DNA of 37,163 nucleotides from an uncultured Archangium sp. GTDB lineage: Bacteria > Myxococcota > Myxococcia > Myxococcales > Myxococcaceae. The stretch lies in NCBI GenBank assembly GCA_903905455.1, contig CAIVGN010000117.1:1-37163 (forward strand), written 5' to 3'. The notes under the pieces were generated by a model that saw nothing but the letters and a program-made list of their open reading frames with translations, made no database searches and was not told the DNA's origin. A program made the translations under genes and the position numbers. Shown here one piece after another: positions 1 through 8,062 of the stretch. How positions within the stretch are numbered: position 1 is the stretch's first letter; every line of letters starts with the position of its first letter.

Positions 1-1
1 G

Positions 2-70
2 CAGAAGGTGCAGTTCGACCTGACCAAGGGCCCCAAGGGCTTGCAGGCGCAGAACGTGAAATCGGCCTGA
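2..70 (+). CDS. Cold-shock domain protein, C-terminal fragment (5' end outside window)
   Basis: Only the last 22 codons and a TGA stop are inside the window. The translated tail contains VQFDLTKGPKGLQAQNV, which matches the final strand of CspA-family single-strand nucleic-acid chaperones (typically a V-x-F-D-x3-G-x-K-G-x-Q-A-x-N-V ending). Such proteins of about 65-70 residues bind mRNA and keep it unstructured. A good intrinsic terminator follows about 35 bases later, so this is probably the last gene of its transcript. The family call rests on this short motif only. Which Csp paralogue it is cannot be told. Confidence 0.75.
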   Translation, partial: QKVQFDLTKGPKGLQAQNVKSA

Positions 71-105
71 GTCAGGGCTGAAGCAGCAGCAGCAGGCAAC
101 ACCCG

Positions 106-141
106 CAAGGGCTCGGTCGGGGGACCGGGCCCTTGTTCTTT
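106..141 (+). terminator. Rho-independent terminator after the cold-shock gene
   Basis: Arms 106-118 (CAAGGGCTCGGTC) and 123-135 (GACCGGGCCCTTG) pair over 13 positions with one G-T wobble and a GGGG loop. A short T-rich tract, TTCTTT, follows at 136-141. The hairpin separates the cold-shock gene from the kinase gene that begins about 20 bases later. Confidence 0.75.
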
Positions 142-160
142 CCAGCGCGCGCCCCCAAGT

Positions 161-1744
161 GTGGTTTACCCACCCGCAACCGTGACGACGAAGCTCGGCA
201 AGTACACGCTGGTCAGGAAACTCGCGACGGGCGGCATGGCGGAGGTCTTCCTCGCGCGCGCCGACGGCCCGATGGGCTTCGCCAAGAAGTGCGTGGTGAA
301 GCGCATTCTTCCGCACTTCAACGACGACCCCCGCTTCATCGAGATGTTCCTGGGCGAAGCGCGGCTGGCGGCCGAGCTCAACCACCCCAACCTCGTCCAG
401 ATCTTCGACTTCGGCGAGGCCAACGGCCAGTACTTCATCGCCATGGAGTACATCGACGGGCCCAACGTCCGCGTGCTCAACCAGGCGACGCGCCGGCAGC
501 AGGGCCCGATGGACTTCGCGCTCGCGGCCCGCATCATCTACCTCGCCGCCGAGGGCCTGCACTTCGCCCACGAGCTGCGCAACGAGCAGGGCGAGTTCCT
601 CAACCTCGTGCACCGCGACATCAGCCCCGACAACATCCTCGTCTCGCGCAACGGCGGGGTGAAGGTGGTCGACTTCGGCATCGCCAAGGCCTCGAGCCAG
701 CCCCACCTGACCAAGTCGGGGATGATCAAGGGGAAGATGGCGTACATGCCGCCGGAGCAGCTCGCCCGCGAGACGCTCGATCGCAGGTCCGATCTCTTCG
801 CCCTGGGCATCGTGCTCTACGAGCTGGTCACCGGCGGCATGCCCTTCGATGCCACCAGCGAGGTGAGCATCATCCAGGCGATCATGAGCCAGCAGCCGCT
901 CGCGCGCCCCTCGGTCTACCGCCCCGACTGCCCGCCCGCGCTCGAGGCCATCGTCAACAAGTGCCTCGAGAAGGACCGCGAGCGCCGGTACCAGTCGTGC
1001 CGCGAGCTGCAGGCCGATCTCGACCAGTTCATCCTCTCCACCGGCAAGTCCGTCGGTACCCGCGAAGTCGCCACGCTCGTCGAGCAGGTCTTCGCCCACG
1101 AGGCCGACGTCACCACCCCGGAGGTCCTCGCCGCCGACGGCCTCGATCGCACCGTGCCCAGCGCCAAGTCCGCCGAGCGCCCGCGGGGCGTCGACACCAA
1201 CGCCCCGACCGCGGCGGGCAACGGCGGCGGCACCGGCCTATCGAGCACCGCCCTGCGCGAGGTCGGGACCCGCACCGTGACCCGGAGCTACACCCCGATC
1301 ATCATCGGGCTCTGTGTGGCCATCGCCGGGCTCGGCGCCGCCGCGTGGTTCGTGCTCGGCAAGGCGCCCCCCGTCCAGCCGCCCGCCCCCGTCGCCGTGG
1401 TGGTGATCGACGCCGGGACCCCCGCCGTGGTGCCCGACGCGGCCGTGGCCCTCGTGGTCCCCCCCGAGCCGCCCGACGCGGGCCTCCCCTTCGACGCCGG
1501 GCTGGCGCTGGTCGAAGACCCCAGGCCCGTGGCCGTGCGCAACGGCAAGCTGTCCCTGCGGGTGCGGCCGTACGCGACCGTGTACCTCGACGACAAGCTG
1601 CTGGGCGACACCCCGCTCCCCTCGATCTCCGTGCCGCTGGGCAAGCACAAGCTCCAGCTCGTCAACCCCACGATGGGCAAGGTCACCCTCGAGGTGAACA
1701 TCAAGCCCGGCGACAACCTCGTGAAACACAACTTCAAGGAGTGA
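161..1744 (+). CDS. Membrane-anchored Hanks-type Ser/Thr protein kinase with PEGA-like outer domain
   Basis: The protein has 527 residues. The kinase domain spans about 14-292, with glycine-rich loop LATGGMAEVF, K47 as the ATP-binding lysine, HRDISPDN at 151-158 (catalytic D153), DFG at 171-173 and an MPPEQ segment after the activation loop. A Pro/Ala-rich juxtamembrane stretch leads to one membrane helix at about 378-399. An extracytoplasmic Asp-Ala-Gly/Pro-rich linker follows, then a small beta domain at about 460-525 (YLDDKLLGDTP) typical of PEGA domains. The start is GTG without a clear ribosome site. An in-frame GTG at 182 is an alternative, and both leave the kinase domain intact. The next gene starts 3 bases after the stop and has a good ribosome site inside this gene's end, so the two are probably co-transcribed. 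The substrate is unknown. Confidence 0.92.
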   Translation: MVYPPATVTTKLGKYTLVRKLATGGMAEVFLARADGPMGFAKKCVVKRILPHFNDDPRFIEMFLGEARLAAELNHPNLVQIFDFGEANGQYFIAMEYIDGPNVRVLNQATRRQQGPMDFALAARIIYLAAEGLHFAHELRNEQGEFLNLVHRDISPDNILVSRNGGVKVVDFGIAKASSQPHLTKSGMIKGKMAYMPPEQLARETLDRRSDLFALGIVLYELVTGGMPFDATSEVSIIQAIMSQQPLARPSVYRPDCPPALEAIVNKCLEKDRERRYQSCRELQADLDQFILSTGKSVGTREVATLVEQVFAHEADVTTPEVLAADGLDRTVPSAKSAERPRGVDTNAPTAAGNGGGTGLSSTALREVGTRTVTRSYTPIIIGLCVAIAGLGAAAWFVLGKAPPVQPPAPVAVVVIDAGTPAVVPDAAVALVVPPEPPDAGLPFDAGLALVEDPRPVAVRNGKLSLRVRPYATVYLDDKLLGDTPLPSISVPLGKHKLQLVNPTMGKVTLEVNIKPGDNLVKHNFKE

Positions 1745-1747
1745 CCG

Positions 1748-2599
1748 ATGCGCGTCCTCGCCCTGCTCATCGTGGTGCTCACCACCCCCGCCTTCGCCCA
1801 GAACGCCGAGGTGAAGAAGTACGTCAACACCGCCATCACCCTCTACGAGAACCTCGAGTACGAGAAGGCGCTCAAGCAGCTCAAGAGCGCCAAGGCGAAG
1901 GCCACCGGCCCCGACGACGAGGCGAAGATCGCCCTGCTCGAGGGCGTGGTGCTCGCCGACATGGGCCGTGAAGAGAAGGCCCTGGCCGCCTTCAAGAGCG
2001 GCTTCTCCGTCGACCTCGAGGCGAAGCTCCCGGTGGAGGTCTCGCCCAAGGTGCAGGTCGTCGCCGAGAAGGCCCGCGCCTACGTGCGCAAGATGCTCGC
2101 CCCCTCCCTCGAGGCCGCGAAGGCCGAAGAAGACCGCCGCCTCGCCGAGGAGAAGAAGCGCGCCACCGAAGAGGCCGCGCGCCTCGCCGAGCAGAAGCGC
2201 CTCGAGGCCGAAGAGCGCGCGCGCAACCAGCCGCCGCCCGCCATCGTCAAGGTCGCCGAGGGGCCCTCGCTGCGCGCCCTCTCGTGGATCCCCGGCGTGG
2301 TGGGCCTCGCGTCCGCCGGCGTCGCCACCGGGCTCCTCATCGACGCCGGCGCCAAGCACACCGCGCTGCTCGACGGCTCGGCCCCGCCGGCGCTCGCCGC
2401 CAGCTACGTCACCGACGGCAAGCTCGAAGCGACGCTGGGCTACGTCTTCACCGGCGTCGCGGTGGCCGGCATCGGCGCCGCCGTGACCATGTTCGCGCTC
2501 GGTGGCTCGCGCGACGCGCCCACCATCGCCGCTGTGCCGCTGCAAGGTGGCGGCTACGTGTCGGTCGGCTGGAACCTCGATCTCGCGGGAGCCCGGTGA
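1748..2599 (+). CDS. Secreted/envelope TPR-like protein with coiled coil and C-terminal hydrophobic segments
   Basis: The protein has 283 residues and is not recognised as a named protein. An N-terminal signal peptide ends near AFAQ (residue 18). Residues 20-90 hold TPR-like helical pairs (AITLYENLEYEKALKQL, ALAAFKSGF). Residues about 115-160 form a charged Glu/Lys/Arg coiled coil. Two hydrophobic segments at about 178-198 and 230-250 could be membrane helices. AAGGAG lies 7 bases before the ATG. The stop overlaps the next start by one base (TGATG), so kinase, this gene and the following lipoprotein form one operon. Myxobacteria often pair such TPR proteins with membrane kinases. A role as accessory to the kinase is inference. 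Confidence 0.8.
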   Translation: MRVLALLIVVLTTPAFAQNAEVKKYVNTAITLYENLEYEKALKQLKSAKAKATGPDDEAKIALLEGVVLADMGREEKALAAFKSGFSVDLEAKLPVEVSPKVQVVAEKARAYVRKMLAPSLEAAKAEEDRRLAEEKKRATEEAARLAEQKRLEAEERARNQPPPAIVKVAEGPSLRALSWIPGVVGLASAGVATGLLIDAGAKHTALLDGSAPPALAASYVTDGKLEATLGYVFTGVAVAGIGAAVTMFALGGSRDAPTIAAVPLQGGGYVSVGWNLDLAGAR

Positions 2600-2877
2600 T
2601 GAAGCGCACCCGCCTGCTCATCGCCCTCGCCTTCTGCGCCGGCTGCGCCACCACCGTGGCCCTGCAGGTGCCCCGCGCCTCGGCCGATGGCCGCCCGCTT
2701 CAGCGCTGGGAACACTGGTGCCAGGACATCGACGGCGTGCCCACCAACACCCAGCTCGGCAAGCCCGGTGACGAGGGCTGGGAGCTGGTGTCGTCGACCT
2801 TCCGCCCGCCGGTGGTGCAGAACGGCAACTCGGTGGGCGGCGGCGCGACCTTCCTGTGCTTCAAGCGTCCGCGGTGA
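2599..2877 (+). CDS. Small lipoprotein with DUF4177-like motif
   Basis: The protein has 92 residues. The N-terminus MKRTRLLIALAFCAGC has a basic start, a hydrophobic stretch and a lipobox-like AGC, so it is probably lipidated at Cys16. The mature part contains LGKPGDEGWELVSS and ends FLCFKRPR, the pattern (LN-x-LG-x-EGWEL ... KRP) seen in small DUF4177-type proteins of unknown function. It overlaps the preceding gene by one base and is the last gene of that operon. Its 3' end overlaps the convergent hotdog gene by 17 bases. Confidence 0.75.
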   Translation: MKRTRLLIALAFCAGCATTVALQVPRASADGRPLQRWEHWCQDIDGVPTNTQLGKPGDEGWELVSSTFRPPVVQNGNSVGGGATFLCFKRPR

Positions 2878-3373
2878 CCGGCGCGCTCGCGGGCAGCGGG
2901 TGCGTCTCGTCGATCTTGAGCCACATCGCCGTCTGCTCGCCCTCGTAGACCAGGGTCTCTCCCTGCCGAAACTCGAAGCGGTAGCGCGCCATGATCGAGT
3001 CCTTCATGCGCCGGGTGCGAATGGGCGTGGCGGTCAGGGTCAACGGCGTGCCCGGCGTCGCCAGCGCCGCGAAGCGCGCCTCGTGGATCTTCGCGCCGTA
3101 GCCGATCCACCCCTCGGCGTGGCGCAGGTCGAGCACGTAGTACGCGTGCACGAAGCCCATCATCCCCGTCATGTGCACCATCAGCCCGCCGCTCAGGTGC
3201 CGCGGGTGCTTGATGGGGTGCACCTTCTGGTGCCGGGTGATCGGCAGGTCGGCGTGCACCGGCATCTGGGCCACCACCTTCCCGGTGACCCGGTCGATCT
3301 CGAGGATCTCCTCGAGCAGCAGGGCTTCGGGCGAATACGGGCAGTCATCGACGAACGCGGGATCGAGCGGCAT
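2861..3373 (-). CDS. Hotdog-fold protein (FabZ/thioesterase-like)
   Basis: The protein has 170 residues. The pattern HPIKHPRHLSGGLMVHMTG followed by a long hydrophobic helix and a strand-rich half (GTPLTLTATPIRT, ARYRFEFRQGETLVYEGE) is the layout of hotdog enzymes that act on acyl-thioesters, such as FabZ-like dehydratases or MaoC/thioesterase relatives. The helix position matches the FabZ H-x-P-x-x-P-G-V segment loosely, so the exact reaction cannot be assigned. It starts immediately after the S9 peptidase (TGATG one-base overlap) and is therefore the second gene of that minus-strand operon. It converges with and overlaps the small lipoprotein gene. Confidence 0.7.
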   Translation of the reverse strand: MPLDPAFVDDCPYSPEALLLEEILEIDRVTGKVVAQMPVHADLPITRHQKVHPIKHPRHLSGGLMVHMTGMMGFVHAYYVLDLRHAEGWIGYGAKIHEARFAALATPGTPLTLTATPIRTRRMKDSIMARYRFEFRQGETLVYEGEQTAMWLKIDETHPLPASAPVTADA

Positions 3374-5538
3374 CAGAGTGTCTCCTTGAACCAGGTGGCG
3401 ATGCGTTCCCAGAGCCGCTCGGTGACGAGCGGGTCGGGGACCATGTGCGTGAAGTTGGTGAGCGGCAGCACGGTGTGCGCCTTGCCCGCCTTGAACATCG
3501 CGTCGGACAGCTTGAGCGTGTGCAGGAAGTAGACGTTGTCGTCGGCGGTGCCGTGAATGAGCAGCAGCGGGCGCCTGGCCTGCGGCACCCAGGTGAGCAG
3601 CGAGCTGACCTCGTAGGCCTTCGGCCGCGCGTCGGGCAGGCCGAGGTACCGCTCGGTGTAGTGCGTGTCGTAGTCGCGCCAGTCGACCACCGGGGCCCCG
3701 GCCACCGCGCTCTTCACCACGTCACCGCGAGACAGGGCGAGCAGCGCCGAGAGGTAGCCCCCGAAGCTCCAGCCGTAGACGCCGACGCGCGCGAGATCGA
3801 GCTCCGGCACCTTCTTGCCCAGGGCCTGCAGCCCCGTCACCTGGTCCGCGGCGGTGATCGTCGCGAAGTCCCCCGAGATGGCGCGCTCCCAGGCCCGGGT
3901 GCGCCGCGGCGTGCCCCGGCCGTCGAGCTTCACCACCAGGAAGCCCTGGTTCGCCAGCCACTGGAGCACCAGGTTCTCGCGCAGCACCTGCACCACCTCC
4001 TGGTGCCGCGGTCCGCCGTACACCTGGAGGATGACGGGGTACTTCTGCCCTTTGACGAAGCCCGCCGGCTTGAGCACCGCGGCCCACGGCCCGTCGTTCT
4101 CGAGCTGGAGGATCTCCATCGACAGCGGCAGCCGCGGCTCGATCGCCACGCTGGGCACCACGACGGCCCCGGTGCCGTCCACGCGCATCACCAGGTGCCT
4201 GGGCATGGCCTTCGTCGAGGTGTGCGCCACCGCGAGCCAGCCGTTGCCACCGGTCAGCTGCGCGCCCACGGTCGCGCCCGGCGTCTCGAGTCGCTGCGGT
4301 GCGCCCGCGTCGGTCACCTTGAAGAGCAGCGACTGCGTGGGGTTCGCGTCGCCGGTGAAGAACAGCGTCTTCGTCGCGGGGTCGAAGCCCACCAACGCCG
4401 AGAACCCGGCGCCCGGCTTCACCCAGCTCCCGGCCAGCGAGCCATCGACGTTCCGCAGCTCGACCTCGGCCGCACCGTTGCGCTCCGTCTTCCAGAAGAA
4501 GCCCACGTCCTTCCACCAGAGGGGGAAGTCCTGGTCGAGGTTGAGCCAGGCGCCATCCTCTTCGGTCAGCAGCACCGTAGCCTGGCCGGTCGAAGGGTCG
4601 ACGCGCAGCACCTGCTCCTTCGTCTGCTCGCGGTTCTGCACCACCAGGGTCAGGGGCCCGCTGCGCCACGTCACCGTCGCGAGGTAGGGGAAGGCCGCGC
4701 TGTCCCAGTGCGCCCACGTCGCCGCTCCGCCCGAAAGCGGCACCACGCCCAGCCTGACCACGGCGTTCTTCCGCCCCGGGCGCGGGTAGCGGAACTCGGT
4801 GGCCGGCACCTCGGGGTGCATGGGATCGGAGATGCCGAAGGCCTCGACCTCGGCCAGCGCCGTCTCCTGGAACGCGAGCGCCTTCCCGTCGGGGCTGAAC
4901 CAATAGCCCGACGAACGGCCCATCTCCTCCTGGGCCACGAACTCCGCCAGCCCGTGCGGCTGGAGCTCGGTGCCGCCCGTCGTCACCCGCCGCTCGACGT
5001 TCTTCGAAAGCTCGAGCAGCTGCACGTCGTTGTCGCGCACGTAGGCGACGAAGCGGCCGTCGGGGCTGAACTTCGGATCGAGGCAGGCCCCCTCGCCGGT
5101 GTGCAGCGCCGTCACCTTCTGCCCGGCGCGCTCGACCAGGTAGAGCTTGCCCGACAGGCCCACCAGCAGCCGGGCCCCGTCGCTCGACAGCTGGTAGCTG
5201 GTGAAGCCGCGCGCCGACACCCGCTGGCGCTCGAGGCGGGCCTTCTCCGCCGCCGTCAGCGTCTCGCTCGCGCCCTGGAGCACCGCCTCGGGCGTCAGCA
5301 GCTCGCGCGTCGTCCCCGTCGCCAGGTCGAGCTCGAAGAGCGTCTGCCGGGGGTCCTTCGCTTCGCTGCGCAGGAAGAGCGCCGTCTTCCCGTCGGGGGT
5401 GACCTTCAGCGAGACCGGGCGCCCCGAGAGGTAGCGCCGCGTCTGCGCGAACTCCTGGAGGAAGGCGACATCGGTGACGGGCGCGGCGGTGAGCAGGGTC
5501 ATGAGCAGGACATCCATCGGGGCAATCGCTCTTACCAT
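3373..5538 (-). CDS. Dipeptidyl-peptidase IV family serine peptidase (S9B)
   Basis: The protein has 721 residues, close to the usual length for bacterial DPP IV. The N-terminal two thirds are a beta-propeller (repeated FSPDG-type blades) containing the paired-glutamate segment FVAQEEMGRSSG that binds the substrate N-terminus in DPP IV. The C-terminal alpha/beta hydrolase has the triad Ser591 in GWSFGG, Asp666 in HGTADDNV and His698 in NFTHM. It should remove X-Pro or X-Ala dipeptides from peptide N-termini. The start at 5538 is uncertain. An ATG at 5517 (MDVLLMTLLTAAP) would begin with a weak signal-like hydrophobic segment, so export to the periplasm is likely but not proven. It is divergent from the copper monooxygenase gene, 51 bases apart. 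Confidence 0.92.
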   Translation of the reverse strand: MVRAIAPMDVLLMTLLTAAPVTDVAFLQEFAQTRRYLSGRPVSLKVTPDGKTALFLRSEAKDPRQTLFELDLATGTTRELLTPEAVLQGASETLTAAEKARLERQRVSARGFTSYQLSSDGARLLVGLSGKLYLVERAGQKVTALHTGEGACLDPKFSPDGRFVAYVRDNDVQLLELSKNVERRVTTGGTELQPHGLAEFVAQEEMGRSSGYWFSPDGKALAFQETALAEVEAFGISDPMHPEVPATEFRYPRPGRKNAVVRLGVVPLSGGAATWAHWDSAAFPYLATVTWRSGPLTLVVQNREQTKEQVLRVDPSTGQATVLLTEEDGAWLNLDQDFPLWWKDVGFFWKTERNGAAEVELRNVDGSLAGSWVKPGAGFSALVGFDPATKTLFFTGDANPTQSLLFKVTDAGAPQRLETPGATVGAQLTGGNGWLAVAHTSTKAMPRHLVMRVDGTGAVVVPSVAIEPRLPLSMEILQLENDGPWAAVLKPAGFVKGQKYPVILQVYGGPRHQEVVQVLRENLVLQWLANQGFLVVKLDGRGTPRRTRAWERAISGDFATITAADQVTGLQALGKKVPELDLARVGVYGWSFGGYLSALLALSRGDVVKSAVAGAPVVDWRDYDTHYTERYLGLPDARPKAYEVSSLLTWVPQARRPLLLIHGTADDNVYFLHTLKLSDAMFKAGKAHTVLPLTNFTHMVPDPLVTERLWERIATWFKETL

Positions 5539-5563
5539 CGCCCCGAAGGGTTGCTTGCGATGG

Positions 5564-5579
5564 CTTGACGGTGGTCAAG
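5564..5579. promoter_or_regulatory. Perfect palindrome in the divergent promoter gap
   Basis: CTTGAC, a 4-base spacer and GTCAAG form a perfect 6-bp inverted repeat. It lies in the 51-base gap shared by the S9 peptidase and heme/copper lipoprotein genes, about 10 bases before the latter's ATG. It could be an operator for a dimeric regulator or part of a promoter (each arm includes a TTGAC). No matching -10 box is convincing, so this is only a candidate site. Confidence 0.35.
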
Positions 5580-5589
5580 TCGGCCCTTC

Positions 5590-6831
5590 ATGAACCGGCT
5601 CCCTGCCCTGTGTCTCGTCGTGATCTTCGCCGCCTGCGGCTCCTCGAGTTCGCTGCTCCCCGATGGAGGCTCGACCCCGGCGACCGGGGGCGGCACGGGC
5701 GGCGGTTCCGCGGCGACCGCCCCGACCTATTACAAGGACGTGCTGCCCATCACCCAGGTGTCCTGCAACAACTGCCACGTCGCCGGTGGCATCGCGCCCT
5801 TCGCGCTCGACAGCTACCAGGCCGCCAAGCTCAAGGCGCCACTGATGGCCGACGCCGTCGCCAACAAGCGCATGCCGCCGTGGCTGGCGAGCAAGTCGTG
5901 CGGCGGGCCCTTCGTCGGAGATCGCTCGCTGAGCGACGCGCAGATCGCCACCATCACCCAGTGGTCTGAAGGCGGCGCCCTGGAAGGCAACGCTGCCGAC
6001 GCTCCCGCGCCCATCACCACGGTCGAGCAGCTGCCCAAGGTCGACCTCACCCTGCAGATGCCGCAGGCGTACACCCCCACCCTGCGCGACGACTACCGCT
6101 GCTTCACCATCGACCCCGCGCTGACCCAACAGCAGGTGGTCACCGGCTACGACATCAACCCCGGCAACCGCCGCGTGGTGCACCACGTGATCCTCTACCT
6201 CGTCCCCCGCGCGGCGGCCCTGGCGAAGGACGCGCAGGACGCCACCCCGGGCTGGGAGTGCTTCGGCGGCGCGAACGTGAACACCGAAGGCACCCTGGGC
6301 GCCTGGGCCCCCGGCGGCGCGCCGGTGCTCTTCCCCACCAACACCGGCATCCGCATCGCCCCCAACCAGGTGCTGGCCATGCAGGTCCACTACAACACCG
6401 AGAACGGCGCCGAGCCTGACCAGACCTCGGTGAAGCTGATGTACGGCCGCGGCACCGAGCAGAACGCGTACCTGCTGCCCCTGGTCGCCGACCAGTTCTC
6501 CATCCCCCCCAGCGCGGTCGGCTACGCCCACAGCGAGAACTTCCCCAACTCCCTGGGGTTCCCCATTCGCGTGTGGGGCTTCCTCCCGCACATGCACACC
6601 AAGGGGACGAAGATCAGCATGACCGCGCCGAACAACGAGTGCCTGGTCGACATCCCCCGGTGGGACTTCCACTGGCAGACCCAGTACTTCCGCAAGGTGC
6701 CGGTCACCATCGCCGCCGGAGGGCAGATCAGCCTCAACTGCACCTGGGACAACCCCACCGCCGCCACCGTCACCTGGGGCGAGGGCACCAGCGACGAGAT
6801 GTGCTTCGCGTTCATCTTCGCGACGCTCTGA
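5590..6831 (+). CDS. Lipoprotein with c-type heme motif and copper type II monooxygenase-like domain
   Basis: The protein has 413 residues. The N-terminus is a lipoprotein signal (VIFAACGSS, lipid Cys16) followed by a Gly/Ser/Thr linker. A cytochrome-c-like segment carries CNNCH at 59-63, and M95 in NKRMPPW is a possible distal ligand. The rest resembles the two-domain copper fold of peptidylglycine alpha-hydroxylating monooxygenase. All six expected copper ligands can be placed in order: H198, H199, H267 in QVHY, then H334 and H336 in PHMHTKG, and M404 in DEMCF. This predicts an extracytoplasmic redox enzyme that may pass electrons from its own heme to copper. The substrate is unknown. It stands alone between dnaX and a divergent peptidase gene. 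Confidence 0.82.
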   Translation: MNRLPALCLVVIFAACGSSSSLLPDGGSTPATGGGTGGGSAATAPTYYKDVLPITQVSCNNCHVAGGIAPFALDSYQAAKLKAPLMADAVANKRMPPWLASKSCGGPFVGDRSLSDAQIATITQWSEGGALEGNAADAPAPITTVEQLPKVDLTLQMPQAYTPTLRDDYRCFTIDPALTQQQVVTGYDINPGNRRVVHHVILYLVPRAAALAKDAQDATPGWECFGGANVNTEGTLGAWAPGGAPVLFPTNTGIRIAPNQVLAMQVHYNTENGAEPDQTSVKLMYGRGTEQNAYLLPLVADQFSIPPSAVGYAHSENFPNSLGFPIRVWGFLPHMHTKGTKISMTAPNNECLVDIPRWDFHWQTQYFRKVPVTIAAGGQISLNCTWDNPTAATVTWGEGTSDEMCFAFIFATL

Positions 6832-6877
6832 TCAACCGGTGCCCCTCGGGGGCACTTTAGGGCTACAAGCGCGCGCC

Positions 6878-8062
6878 ATGAGTTACACGGTTCTCGCTCG
6901 GAAATACCGCCCCCAGGCCTTCGAAGCGATGACGGGCCAGGAGCACGTGGTCCGCACCATCGAGAACGCGATCAAGCTCGATCGCGTCGCCCACGCGTAC
7001 CTCTTCGCGGGGCCTCGCGGCGTCGGCAAGACCACCGCCGCCCGCCTGCTGGCCCGGGCGTTGAACTGCGAGAACGGTCCGACCTCCACGCCCTGCGGCA
7101 CCTGCAAGGCGTGCACGGAGATCCGCGACGGCACCTCCACCGACGTGGCGGAGATCGACGGCGCGTCGAACAACGGCGTCGAGAACGTGCGCGAGATTCG
7201 CGAGAACGCGAAGTACCTGCCGCAGGGCTCGCGCTTCAAGATCTACATCATCGACGAAGTGCACATGCTCTCGCAGGCCGCCTTCAACGCCCTGCTCAAG
7301 ACGCTCGAAGAGCCGCCCGGGCACGTGAAGTTCATCTTCGCCACCACCGAGGCCCACAAGCTCCCCGACACCATCTTGTCGCGCTGCCAGCGCCACAACT
7401 TCCGCCGCATCTCCGCGGCCGCCATGCTCAAGCGCCTGCAGGAAATCTGCGTGCTCGAGAAGGTGAACGTCTCGGGCTCCTCGCTCTCGCTCATCGTCCG
7501 CCAGTCCGAGGGCGGCATGCGCGACGCGCTCTCGCTGCTCGACCAGGTCATCGCCGCCTGCGGCCTTTCGCCCACCGACGCCGACGTCGCCGAGGCCCTG
7601 GGCGCCATCGACCGCACCCTCATCCACGCCTTCGCCGTGGCCCTGGTCAAGCGCGACGCGAAGTCGCTGCTCACCAACGTCGAGGAGATCTGGAACCGCG
7701 GCCTCGACCTGCGCCGCCTCGCCGAGGATCTCGCCTTCCACCTCCGCCACGTCTTCGTGGCCAAGGCCACCGGGCAGGCGCCCGACGAGCTCGCCGACTC
7801 GGATCGCGACGCCGTGCTCGCCCTGGCCCGCGAGAGCGACGCCGCCCAGGTCGCCCGCCTCTTCGACATCGTGCACGCCGCGGTCTGGGAGATCGCCCGC
7901 GCCCCGCAGCCCAAGCTCGCGCTCGAGATGGCGCTGCTCAAGGGCCTGCACCTCGCGCCCGCAGCCTCGCTCCCCGACCTCATCGCCCGCGTCGAGAAAC
8001 TCTCAGGTGGTGCCGCTGGAGCGCAGGGAGGTCGCTCCAGCTCCGCGAACTTTCGCGCCTGA
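6878..8062 (+). CDS. dnaX: DNA polymerase III subunit gamma/tau, N-terminal (gamma-like) frame
   Basis: The frame encodes 394 residues. This is the AAA+ clamp-loader ATPase that loads the beta clamp at replication forks. The start is the ATG giving MSYTVLARKYRPQ, the universal DnaX N-terminus, rather than an in-frame ATG at 6839. Walker A GPRGVGKTT is at 45-53, the zinc cysteines are C64, C73, C76 and C79, and DEVHML and a sensor segment FIFATTEAHKLPDTILSRC follow. Domain III continues to about residue 375, then the frame stops at TGA 8060-8062 after a Gly/Ser/Ala-rich tail. The tau extension is open in the +1 frame just beyond. As drawn, this product corresponds to gamma, and the tau part needs a frameshift or a sequence correction. 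It is the first gene of the classical dnaX-ybaB-recR group. Confidence 0.93.
   Translation: MSYTVLARKYRPQAFEAMTGQEHVVRTIENAIKLDRVAHAYLFAGPRGVGKTTAARLLARALNCENGPTSTPCGTCKACTEIRDGTSTDVAEIDGASNNGVENVREIRENAKYLPQGSRFKIYIIDEVHMLSQAAFNALLKTLEEPPGHVKFIFATTEAHKLPDTILSRCQRHNFRRISAAAMLKRLQEICVLEKVNVSGSSLSLIVRQSEGGMRDALSLLDQVIAACGLSPTDADVAEALGAIDRTLIHAFAVALVKRDAKSLLTNVEEIWNRGLDLRRLAEDLAFHLRHVFVAKATGQAPDELADSDRDAVLALARESDAAQVARLFDIVHAAVWEIARAPQPKLALEMALLKGLHLAPAASLPDLIARVEKLSGGAAGAQGGRSSSANFRA

Noticed and set aside
3445-5568. Long plus-strand open frame (707 codons) opposite the S9 peptidase
   Set aside because: The minus strand has a complete DPP IV with its catalytic triad. The plus-strand product is His/Arg/Gly-rich without any motif, which is the usual antisense shadow in high-GC DNA.
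7991-8010. Classical -1 slippery heptamer or A-run in dnaX
   Set aside because: Only a single AAA is present, and a -1 shift would enter the wrong frame. The tau frame is +1 relative to gamma.
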